Below are positions 13,047 to 23,667 of a stretch of 64,000 bases of DNA, one piece after another; within the stretch, counting starts at the first letter, position 1, and each line of letters begins with the position of its first letter. Both the position numbers and the translations under genes were made by a program. Under the pieces are notes generated by a model that saw only the letters and a list, made by a program, of their open reading frames with translations, made no database searches and was not told the DNA's origin. This DNA is from Pristionchus mayeri (lineage: Eukaryota > Nematoda > Chromadorea > Rhabditida > Neodiplogasteridae). Where the stretch lies: contig BTRK01000001.1 in assembly GCA_036245805.1 (NCBI GenBank), positions 32,622,758 to 32,686,757 on the forward strand, written 5' to 3'.

Positions 13047-16000
13047 TCACTTGTGCGCGTTGCGAATTTCGATGTAATCGGCGGTTCTTCCCTGAAAGTT
13101 CAAAGATCAATTTTGGATTAAAGGGACCATCAACAAAAATCAAACTACTCACCGCAAAGAATTCCCGGTTCATTCTTGGTTCGCCAGTAGGAATCACATA
13201 ATTGAGGGAGGGATTATCCTTGGTGATCTGATCCCAACGAGACGGGAGATCGGTGTGCGAAGGATCCGAGCCGTTCGGGTTTCTGTAATTGAGAGACGAG
13301 CACTTTGTACATTGAGTTCCGTTACATTGCATGCAATATGATCGTATACTTTCAAAAAAAATACCCGAATTTCGCAAAATTTGTGCATGCAGTAGTGTAT
13401 GTGTCCATGATTCTTCTTTCTTCCTCGGTCAGTTCCTGGTCGTTGAAAAGGCCCTTCTTGAAGAGGTAGAAGATCTCATTTGAATGAGTGGCTTCTTAAT
13501 TTTCAGATTTGTTTGTGTCATAGTGAAACGCTGTAGAACCCAACGACATTTTGATGTTTCATATCAATAGCTGGAATTAATAGATTAAAATTAAATACCT
13601 TGATAGGGCATCATTCCTCCAAGAATGCCCATAGATGATGGGTTGTAGTGCTCGAGGACGTACAGGAACACCGGATCTTCTGAATAAAAAGTAAAATTAA
13701 CATACGGATTCCAAAATTATGGTTCAAAATAGTTGTTTTGTTTACAAAATGCTCCAGAAAACCGAGGGAAATTTTCCTTTTAAATTAAGGGAATATTTTC
13801 GCAATTGCATTCCTTACTCTGCAGCGTGACAGTCTTCCTGCAGAAGTCCAGCGTTCCCGCGTCGAAGAAGAAGTCAGAAACCATCTAAATTGGAACTATT
13901 TTGAATCAGATTTTTAAAAGTTTTGAATCAGATTGAAAACTCACTCCAACAATGCCTCGTAGATAAGCTGTATCCCCAGGTTTAGCGTCCCCGACGAAGC
14001 GACGACGTAACTCAGCCTAAATAATGCATTCGCTTACAACGAGTATTCATGAGGTAAGGCTTCGCAAATAGAGAAAAAACTTTTGGTGTCTACTATATCT
14101 GCTGAAACACTTCCGATCGATAGCGGAAAGAGACACTCTCTACCTTCATCTCCTCCTTCTTTGATACATCCCTCGTAGTTTCATTGAGTGTTTCCTCCAG
14201 GGCCTTCTCAGTAGACTCCCTTCCCAGAACTGCAATATAATGTATTGTGTTGAAAAATGTTGGCATGTGAGAGTCTAGGTTTAGAGCCGACGTTTGATTT
14301 ACTCAAATGGCGTACACATGAGAAACAAATTTGCAAAATACAATGATTCTTTATTATGCTGACCCATGAGCAGTCCTTCCTCCTTGGTCACTCCGGTCAG
14401 GAAGGGCTTCGGGGTGGCTTTTGCTCTGAGAGACTCGAGAGACGATGGGAATAAGTCACCATCCAAGCACGGACAAGTCTCTTCAATTGATGAATTCAAA
14501 CAGACTTCAAGCTAAAATAATGAACCGAAGTCGACGTTGTCCTCCTTTATCGGAGTAAACATCGAGATTGCGAACTTTTCAGCGGGCACTTGTCGAAGTT
14601 TGGTGATCAACTGCAAAATTTATGGTTCACATTTTCTTACATTTAGAATTATCACAATCAAATCACAAAAAAAGTTAGTTAATGTAAATAGTAAAGTGTG
14701 AATTAAAAAAAAAAAATCTTACATCCTCACTGCTGGAAAATTCGCCAACTTCCAGTCGTTTGGCCATTCCGAGACTCTGATGACGCATGTCTCTGCAAAA
14801 TGTGTCTAATGTTTATCTTTCAAAAATACAACACAAATACAACACATTACATATACACTCACGGATGAATGGACCAGCGGCACTCAGCCGTACCCGCCAT
14901 GCAGATTCCCTTGTGGAAGAGGTCTGCAATTTTTCGAAAACATGCATATTCTTAGAATCGCAAATCGCACTGATACTTGCAGCAATATTTGGTAGCAACA
15001 AAATTAAGAGGTATAGTGCAAGGTATTTTCGATGGCTCACTAGTGGAATGAGGACTGAGATGGAGAAGGTCCACGCTGACTGAGCCCGCACTCTGTCCTA
15101 GTACCGTCACATTTTCCTGAAAATTGTTCGTACATCGCAATTTTTCATTTCTTCACACAAACGTAATCTATAATTATAAATTATATGTCTATAAGGTCGT
15201 GAAACTTGCCTTATTGCCTCCGAATGCGCCAATATTGTTCTGCACCCATTTAAGAGCTTCGACTTGATCCCACAATCCGAAATTTCCCGGGCACGCCGAA
15301 TCCCCTGAATAATTGTGAATAATTTCAATCCATCACATTATTCGAATCATCACCTCTTACATCTCTAATACACCAGGACAGTTTTTTTTAAAAATCAATA
15401 TACAAGCTCTCCTAATGATGTGAACTCACCAGTGGTAAAGAACCCAAGATAGCCGACACGATACTGAATAGTGATGGATACGATACCTCGGGGTACCTGT
15501 AGATTTTCACTTAGGGTTAGCTCACGCACTATAGCACTACGCCTGTGACACGTCAACAAAGATCATAACGTGTGAGGATAATATTGTCTCAACTCACCAC
15601 ATTCTCGCAAATGCCGATATCACCATATGAGAACGTGTCTCCAAATACGAAAGCTCCCCCGTGGATAAATACCATCACCGGGAAACCTGAATAGTACTTT
15701 TTTTAAATACTGATTCTGGACAGGTAATACATAAATAGAAACTACAGCAGGGCACATACACTACGAAACAGGAACACATAAACAACAGGATAAGGCAGGG
15801 ACAACAGCATGATTACAGAAAGTGCAGTCAGCGCACAACATCAAATGTAGAAATATGATCTCCGTCAAGAAAATAGGCATATTAGTCAACAAACCTCCTT
15901 CCGGTGCTTCCCAGCAAGGGGTGAATACGTTGAGGTAGAGACAGTCTTCGGATGGTTCGCCTTTCTGAAGATGGTATTTGTTCTACTCACAGTGACTTAC

Positions 16001-16632
16001 GAGTAAATAGTGTTTGATGAATAGATTCAAAACGACAAGTGCGTAAGGAGTGCTAGATGTTCGGAAAGTAAATGAGAATCATAGATAACCAGATGGTTCT
16101 CCGACGGGTCCATGGGTGTTGATATGGATCGAGCGGGGAATGCCTTTGTTTCCCTCACTCCATCCCAAGGGCTTGGTGGCACTGGCTTCTAAATTATCAT
16201 TTTTAGCCGATTTTTAGAGAATTATTTATTTATTGTCTCTAAATGTGATTCTAAATTATTTGAGAGTTATTCCTGCGAAAACTTTAGGCTAGTTATGGAT
16301 TATGAAAATTTGTCAGCGACAACTTGGAAAGAGCTCACTTTGAATCGCAGTTCACCGACCGGGGGAGCAGCGAAAGGAATGCCCTATGAAAAATTGATTG
16401 TTTGCAAACTATTAGTTCACAGCTTCAAAAGAAATGCAATGTAGAACGAGATGAATTGGTGATTCCGATAAATGCAGTAAATTCACAGGTCAGATTAATT
16501 CTTTGTGATCTAAAGATCACAGATCACCTGAAACGCATCGACTTGCTTGTCTCCCTCGTGAACCAGTCTGCGTCCCTGCACTTGACCGTACTCAGTGGTG
16601 ACCACGCGAGAAGGAGGGATGGAACCGGGCAT
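13047..16632 (-). CDS. Type-B carboxylesterase, 19 exons, complete
   Basis: Exons by eye, 5' to 3': 16632-16528, 16383-16339, 16188-16090, 15964-15895, 15686-15598, 15496-15430, 15304-15210, 15116-15041, 14923-14863, 14792-14723, 14610-14526, 14480-14364, 14229-14144, 14016-13945, 13884-13818, 13679-13599, 13494-13365, 13282-13153 and 13091-13047. They join in frame to 529 codons plus TGA, a normal family length. Hallmarks are [15 protein letters not shown] at 36-50, EDCLYLNV at 89-96, the oxyanion HGGAF at 115-119, nucleophile Ser199 in GQSAGS, the acid Glu322 in GVTKEEG and His432 in ATHSNE. The alpha/beta-hydrolase triad is therefore complete, and the enzyme should hydrolyse carboxylic esters. 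No signal peptide or anchor is visible, so a cytosolic enzyme is inferred. The start ATG directly follows a TGACAG acceptor-like site, so the mRNA may be trans-spliced there or have an upstream exon. The intron after 15210 appears to begin GC rather than GT. The junction 14526/14480 is the least certain. Confidence 0.9.
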
Positions 16633-18240
16633 CTGTCACAAATAATACAAATAATGTGTTCTGTACGAGACATCAACTAATGAATTGAATTTTCTGAGCT
16701 ATAACTTTAACGCGTAACACATGGATGTAGCCGTAGTGATGAAAGTAAAAGAGCAACCTATAAATTGCAATAGGCACTGAACATGCATTCATAATGTATG
16801 CGAAATCTAGGAAGGGATCAATATAGTTCCGTCGAGAGGAAAGCGCACGGAAAGGGGTAGCTGAGCGATAAAGAGAGGGGTGAGAGCAGTGAGAGAGTGG
16901 AGAGCGATCAGAGCGATCACGTTGGGACGCGTTATGCGTTTGGAGAAGGGGAGATGAGTGATAGAGCGGGAGAGCAGGGAAGGAGAGAAAGGGGACAAAC
17001 AACAATGTACGAGAGTTCGTCTGCTCTCTCTTTATATTGCGCACTCTCTCGCCGGTTCTCTAGCAAGCGAGCCAGGCTAACTGTTAGTCTGGCTGATTTG
17101 CCAGATTGCAGGCGAGAATGTGTGATAAGGTGAGAGCCACGTGATCTATGGTCTTACTCTATGATCTTACTCTCCTCATTTTGTTCACTTTCCCGCAGGT
17201 TAGGTAAGGCGAGAGTGCATAAGAACATACGAGAGTCCGACTATTACTCGTCAAGAGAGCAAATACAACTGAGAGAATTTGAGGAGTAATCCACGTTAGT
17301 GTTATTGTCCCTAAACTTTACGAAAGGTCAGCCATCAATGAACAACTCTCCGGAGCGGCACACCATACATTTTCTACACAACTACGTACTATTTCGAAAG
17401 TAATGTGTTGACTTAGAGTGGCAGAGCTCGCATTAATGAGATGGTGACAGAAAAAACCACGTATTTTTCAGACTTCTGCGCTGGATGATCGAAGTTCTAG
17501 CTGCTTCGGTATAGGAGAATGTTTCGGATCATTTGGAATTCCTACTATTATAACAATACAAATGGTTGATTTATAGTGCATTTCTATACTATTAACAATG
17601 ATGTAGCTGTCTCTCTAGATTCTCGGGGCCATCCCACCATATTTCGATTTATTTTCCCACACTACAAAGCACACGAACTGTGCCCGTGTTCTTCTCGTTA
17701 CACAAGAGTTAACCCGATGTTCTGCGCGACTACAATTGATCTATGTGCTTTTGTCTGACCCCTCTCGTCGACTGGATATATCTCCTGCCATCTCTTTGTC
17801 TGTATATGCCTTATGCTCGCGAAATTTATATATTTATGTTCGAAGGTGTGCTCCAATTGAAATACAATATTTTCTGATTTTCTGATTTCTGTGATTGCTT
17901 CTGCGATACAATATCATGTCGGCGAAAGAGAACACTAAAAATGAGGGTCAAAAGATTACTACGATTTACATTTGTTTCTGTTTTACTAGGCAAGGTCGGC
18001 GACCAATTATCATCATTCGTGATCATCGCCCGACCTAAATTTATGTCTACATATTAGTCGAGGCAACATTCATGGAACACGACAGTGAATATTGAAAATG
18101 ATAAGGTACACAATCATTTTGAACACACCTTAGAATTTCACTTTCCAAATTGTATTCATCTCTCAAAATAAGAGACTTCCGACAAAATCAGCAGATGCAA
18201 CAAAAATAGTTAACCACAACTAATTTCAGAGTTTATTCAT
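16633..18240. other. Intergenic region upstream of the esterase
   Basis: This likely holds the esterase promoter, but no element can be named. Around 16820-17070 is a diverged palindromic segment rich in GAGAGAG/CTCTCTC ('agagtggagagcgatcagag' and 'ctctctcgccggttctctag'), related to the hairpin MITE family. The rest is unique-looking A/T-rich DNA without supported exons. Confidence 0.5.
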
Positions 18241-18557
18241 TCAATGTTTCGTTTTTTTTAAATGGTGCAATGAATGCCTAGATACTAGATTGGAGGCCCG
18301 TCGGGCTATAGGTACACAGACGACCAAGTAAACGGTGTGCTTCACAAACTTTTCCACAAGCTTGAAAACGGCGATTATCGAGTTGTCGATCGTTGTGGTG
18401 CTAATTTTGTGAGAAAAAATGCAATGATACCTGCACTGAAGATACATAGAACACACCATCTGAGAAAATCAACATATTTCTTCAGAGACTTGGCACGGGC
18501 CGAAAATTCGAATTCCTTCTGACTTCGCCAAATGGTAGTACTCGACGAGAGAAACAT
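18241..18557 (-). other. Possible membrane-segment exon, doubtful
   Basis: A 60-codon minus-strand frame (18375-18557) contains a plausible hydrophobic helix, RWCVLCIFSAGIIAFFL, flanked by basic residues. A second overlapping frame (18241-18459) continues downstream and ends at a stop. AG acceptor-like sites lie nearby, but no consistent exon chain can be built and no family is recognised. It could be the tail of a small membrane-protein gene or chance. Confidence 0.15.
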
Positions 18558-18951
18558 ACGAGCGTCGATAGAATTTTGATCCGCGTCCGCGCGCGCGACA
18601 GCGCGGATCTTGAAAAAAGTACAGTAGTCCTTGAAGTTGTTTAAACGATACCAATCACTTCGGCGGTGGGGGTAATGGGTCGGCGGACAAATTCTAAGAC
18701 TTTTTTACTCTGGGGACTTTTTCGATCAGATTCCATCTAAATCCGGAAATCGATATCGTCACTTTTACTTCGTACATTTATGCAATTCCCCGAAAAATTT
18801 TCAAAAACAACCACACATTTTATTCCGTTGTTAGCATCTACTTACACTAATACACATTTTATTTTAAATTAAGAATTTAAAAAAATATTGGGGTGTCCGG
18901 AAAGTTCGTATATTTTTTTGTTTTTATTTTTTATTCAATGCTTTACAATTC

Positions 18952-20399
18952 TCAGTGACCAATGTATGCCCCCTTCTTTCTCACTACCTCCCTCCAGCGA
19001 TTGGGCAGGGTCTCGATTCCTCTCTTCCAGAATGCGGGTTTCTTCGAGACCGCCCAGTTCACGAAAGCCCTCACAACTTCATCTCGATTCTTGAACTTCT
19101 TTCCTTTGCAGAAGTCAGAGAGAGAGCGGAAGCAGTGGTAGTCGCATGGGGAGAGATCCGGGGAATACGGTGGATGGGGAATCCTCTCGATCTTCAGCTC
19201 GTCCATTTTATTCTGGGTCATCTTCGCTCGATGTGGGCGAGCATTGTCCATCAGAAGAAGAATTTTGCCCTGGTTCAGGAGTAGAGATGATAAAGGAAGA
19301 GTTCGGAGAATCATATATCTAACTGTAGAGTTGCCAAGAATAGCTAAAGTTGATTGCTTAGAGGAAGATTGTATTAAAGTGACCTGAACACTTCTTTAGA
19401 ATTGTATTTTGTAGGATTAGCACATCTCATTTGCATACTAGAAAAGATAATCTAAAAATTTCGGAAAAACGCTCAGTCTTGCGGAAGAGTTTTTGAATAT
19501 TAGGGAAGAATGTGAGTATTTTTGCCCGCCCAAAGCAGGAAAATGACCATGAATAGATTTCGGATCGATTAGAAGAAACTCTTCCTATGGTTTCCCGACT
19601 TGGTTTTAAGATATGACCGCTCAAAGTTTTCGAAAAATCGCAAAATTGCTCTTCCTTTATCATCTCTATTCAGGAGTCTGGGAGGGACTCTGATCGCGAC
19701 ATCTTGCAGTTGTTCAGAGAAGAGGTCGGCATTGATGCTGGTGCCAGGGGCGAGGATCTCCCAGTAGATGGGACCGAGCACTGAGAAGAAGAAGCAGAGG
19801 AGTTCCTTCTTTCCGTGCTGTTCCTTCTTCGGGACGGGCGTGGGCTTCTCATCTGCATCCACCCATTGCAGTCTCCTCACAGGGTTATCGTACGTGATCC
19901 ACTTCTCATCTGTAGCGATGATGGAATTGACCCATCAAAGATTGGATCTACGATGGAGTAATTCCCGACAGACTTGAACACGAATTTTCAGCTGTTCGGG
20001 GGAGAGGTCATGGGGAATCACTTGTGGGAGTTTCGGCTTCTTCCCAGATCGATGGAGGATATCGGACACCGTTGATCTGGGAGTACCAGTATCCTTCTTC
20101 AACTCACGCACACTGGCCATGGGCTTGCGCTTCAGTGTGCGGAGAACGAGAGACTGATCGAGGGAGGGAGGGCGTCCAGAGCGGGGTTGATCATCGAGAC
20201 CAAACTCCCCTTTCTTGAAGCGGGAGAACCACTTATAGCAGAAGGGTATGGAGGGGGCGTCAGCTCCTTCCGACTGGGCCAGGGCAGAGTGGGCCTCCTT
20301 CACGGACGGTAGTAATGAAGTAAAACTGCTCGGAGGTAGAGATGGGAGTCCATCACAAGAATCAATGTAGCAACTAGGAGACTGATTAAATCCTCTCAC
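18952..20399 (-). pseudogene. mariner transposase, interrupted by stop and MITE
   Basis: The protein reads on the minus strand from about 20399 to the TGA at 18952. The N-terminal half has the helix-turn-helix region (FCYKWFSRFKKGEFGLDD, then RSGRPPS and RSTVSDILHRSGKKP). The catalytic half has the first Asp in TDEKWITYDNP, the second in LLMDNARPH and the third in PYSPDLSPCDYH. The last two are separated by 34 residues, the D34D signature of mariner. The frame is continuous across 19935 except for one TGA at 19932-19934. It is then split by the inserted element at 19282-19668 just before QGKILLLMDN. The N-terminus before about 20300 aligns poorly with the family and may also be decayed. It is non-functional as it stands. 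Confidence 0.92.
19282..19668. mobile_element. hAT-like MITE nested in the mariner
   Basis: The element starts TAGAGATGATAAAGGAAGAG and ends with the exact reverse complement, a perfect 20-base terminal inverted repeat. The 8-base sequence TTCAGGAG occurs immediately on both sides (19274-19281 and 19669-19676) and is the target duplication. Eight-base duplications with short inverted ends are typical of hAT-superfamily elements. At 387 bases and with no transposase, it is non-autonomous. Its insertion postdates the mariner insertion. Confidence 0.92.
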
Positions 20400-20515
20400 T
20401 ACTCAACGTCAGAATGATGCAATACATTGTTGACAAACAGATTGCGCAATCACTGCATTTGATCGCGAACTGAGTTTTTTTCCGAAGCATTATACGAACT
20501 TTCCGGACACCCCAA

Positions 20516-22560
20516 TACTAAGTTTGTTAAATTTAAAGAATTTAATTTAAAGAATAACACTCGAGTCAGAGGCGAAGGGGTCACTGATCTACCCGTAGTG
20601 TGAATAGGGAGGGATAAAGGGAAGCGAGTCAACAACTGCACTCGGGCAGATAGGTAAAAGGGGAATGACGGCATAAGGCGTCAATTGCTAATATGATAAT
20701 AGAGGGGAGGGATTCCTCTCGATATAACATCAATGTTGGTGAATAAAGAATAAGGATAAATAAGAATTTATTATCAAAGGAGTGGAGCAATTCAATAAAT
20801 GTTTGGAACAGTTACTGTCGACGTTCTTCGCATATCTCACAACCTTACTCTCTCGGACATCGGAAAACACATGCATAATTAACTAAAGCTATAGCCCTTC
20901 TCTCCCCAATTCGAATGGAAGAACAGTAGAAGCAAGCGATATTCATCGCTCGTACTCATGCGACCTGAATCTCGTATTTTTTGTCTGTTAGAAAACACCG
21001 GAAAAATGCACACTACGCGAGCGTCTCAAGTCGACATTTGGTCGTACTAAGTCGTTATACTGATTCTCTCTTTTTTCTGCAAGAGTACTAGGATCTAGGG
21101 ATGGCGCCCGAAAGGAATGATTTTTCATCCTGCATGCTCACTCTGAGGTAGAAAGCAAAATGCAAAGCGATATGTCTTGCCAAGCATTCCATAAAATGCA
21201 AAGCACTACCTTTGTAAGGCAGTGGCAGGTGTTTGTCCTTTTTCTGTTTTGATCATGGTAAGGGTCACATGATTTACGTCGTTCATCGAATTGTGATCTA
21301 AAACAGTCATTTGTTTTCGCAAAATCTTGACTCTTGCAAAAAAAGAACGAATCAAATGTGACAAACCTGCAACTTTTTCTTGTCATTAGAAACAGAATCA
21401 TGATCGACTGAGGTGAAATAGGCACCTGAATTACTTGGAAACTCACCGAGAATCAGATTTGGGACGAAATACAAAATCGAAGACTGATGAAAGCTTGATT
21501 TTGGAAAAACGAAGTGGAATACGAATTGGAAAAAAATTAGAAGAGAGAAGTGAAGGAAAGAGTGCAAGCCTCTTCTCTCGTCCCTCTCTCGCAATTTTTT
21601 CTCTAGAGAGCGCAACGGAACCGGATCAATATTTACTACACATCACGAGTGATGCCAGGATAAACAAAGAAAACTTTTTCTTATAAGCGCTCAAATTTCT
21701 GCTACGAGTGCTGTAGTGCGTAGCAATACAATACGGGCGGACTACTCAGAATTTATCATGCAATACGTTTGACTGACATGTGATTGTCAATTAGCCATTT
21801 TTCCTTGGAGAAGCGGATAAGATCAAACGTTGAATTGATCACTATTTTTTCTCTTTTATTTTCTTCACAACGTGCCAGATTATATTACTTTGGGGGGAGG
21901 GGGTGCATTTTATTCAACAAAATATGTGATTTGGCGTATCCTGCCATCCGTCCTGAGTGTCACTCATTACAACCATTCTGAAGTATGTTGAATCCTGCAA
22001 CGAAAAAAATATAGATGGTAAAACGAACTAGATAAAATGAGCATGACGCATGCTGTTTTATCTAATGGGGTCGTTACTATGGATGACAAAACGGACTTAA
22101 CGTATAGGTAAGAAGAATCGTGTTGGTTCCTCCTGGAAAGGTTTTTCGTGATGACTAGTTTATACTGTTGACTCACGATACCCCTAGTTTAGGCTAACTC
22201 TTCGTGTGCTTCATGTAAGACCCGCTTCAGCATTGATCCGATGTCTAATCTCCGGGTAGCGGGATTGTCGGCTATCGAGGTCCGTTAGACCTCTTTGATC
22301 AATGTTCGTCCGCAGCATAATCATTTTCATCAGATAGCGATCTCTTGAAAATCGAAATTTTTGAAACTCTCATTATCGTCTCACCTTTTCGTTCTTTTCT
22401 AATTGTTAGAGATAATTCTTGACTAAGACGAAATAGACGCATGGAAAAGTGTCGAATGATTAGGAAATATGTACAAATTCAAGGCGAAACATATGGTGAA
22501 TGTTCAGAGAATGTCGGGCAATGCCAAAGGATAGTGCGGGAAGGAAATGAGAGTGTGTTA
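20516..22560. other. Repeat-rich intergenic DNA
   Basis: No gene is supported. It contains a dispersed repeat copy at 21550-21990 and the recurring short palindrome 'aggtgaaataggcacctg' near 21411. Open frames overlapping the repeat have no conserved features. Confidence 0.5.
21550..21990 (+). repeat. Dispersed repeat, 'ctctagagagcgcaacggaa' family
   Basis: The segment from 'gtgaaggaaagagtgcaagc' through 'agagagcgcaacggaacc' and 'cagaatttatcatg' is clearly similar in order to 25905-26210. Its 3' part ('gataagatcaaacgttga', then 'ttttattcaacaaaat') also resembles 6330-6470. It is probably a non-autonomous element. No coding capacity is recognised and the element ends are not defined. Confidence 0.7.
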
Positions 22561-23667
22561 TTAGGCTGTCAGGAAAGTAATTGTAGAATTGGACCTTAGT
22601 GTTTGAACTATCCTAAAATAATTTTCGTTAACGATCTCAAGCTAGCTCTTCAATGCATATTAGGGGTCGACTTGGCCAATATATGCATATGTTCAAATCA
22701 CATCATGATTTTTGGGTTTCCGAAAAATTAAAGTTTTACCATATGTGGAATTTTCTCTATTTTCTGAAAATATTGTTCGTCTCTCTTTTTTAAGGGGAAT
22801 AAGGGCTGTAACTGTTCATTTAGTGTAGTGAGAAGCCCATTCGTAGTTCTTTCGAAAATTAGGTCTAAGGCCGTTCTTACCTCAACATTGCACGATTTAC
22901 ACACCATTTAATTCAACTTCTTCCGATTTAACACTTCTCAGGAGATAATGTTTCCTGCATCGATGATTATTCAGACTATATTCTCCATAAGTGCGCTTCC
23001 ATGATACACTTTGGAGCTACCTACTACTGAGAAACATTTCAACTCTCGCCTTTTCTACTTTTAGAAAACGTGGATTTTCGGGATTGTTGAATATTGGTCA
23101 ACATAGCCAAAATTGTTGCTTTTGGTATACAAATTTCAGCCTCAGGGTGGTGATAGCTGCATGTTTTGACAGAAGTATTGCAAACACATATAAATAAAAT
23201 TGAAAGCTGAGCACGAAAGGTGCTTTCAGTTTTACTGCATTAGGTTTCCATAAATGAATTGTTACGGGTACAAGCTCAGTTCAAGCATTTATGATGACGT
23301 TCCGTAAGGGGCAATGTCACAAATGACTGAATTTTCAGACAGACCGTTCGTTACGGATCAGAGTGATATGTTGTATTGTGATGTGGGTATGTTGTACTTT
23401 TCGCATATGACATAAAATTTGCCATATCTTAGTTCTCCATGGATTGCTGGGCTAAAATGATATCAGTGCAACTCTGCTATGATATTTTTTTGACTTCAAC
23501 CTGTATCCTTAATACCAAATCTAAAGGCTTGAACCAATGTGCGATGGAAAGAGTATCCAAGGACTCAACGAGTATAAACATCAATATGATAATCAGGAGC
23601 AAACAAAGGACGGGGCTTCTCAGAATCGAAAATTCGAAAATCTACAATTACTTTCCTGACAACCTGA
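22561..23667. mobile_element. mariner-like non-autonomous element, 1.1 kb
   Basis: The left end reads TTAGGCTGTCAGGAAAGTAA, and the right end is the complement of TCAGGTTGTCAGGAAAGTAA. Each is flanked by TA. About 27 bases of each end match as an inverted repeat. The termini resemble the TTAGGTTGG-type ends of mariner elements at 28655 and 53164. No intact transposase frame is present; the longest internal frame (88 codons) has no transposase motif. Confidence 0.85.

Larger units (their letters stand above)
18888..20515 (-). mobile_element. mariner transposon, 1.63 kb, decayed
   Basis: The ends are inverted repeats: TTGGGGTGTCCGGAAAGTTC on the left and its complement on the right, each flanked by TA, the mariner target site. 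The interior encodes a mariner transposase on the minus strand that is no longer intact. A 387-bp MITE is inserted inside it, so the original element was about 1.23 kb, close to the usual mariner size. The related termini at 60752-61661 suggest that element could once have been mobilised by a relative. Confidence 0.93.
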
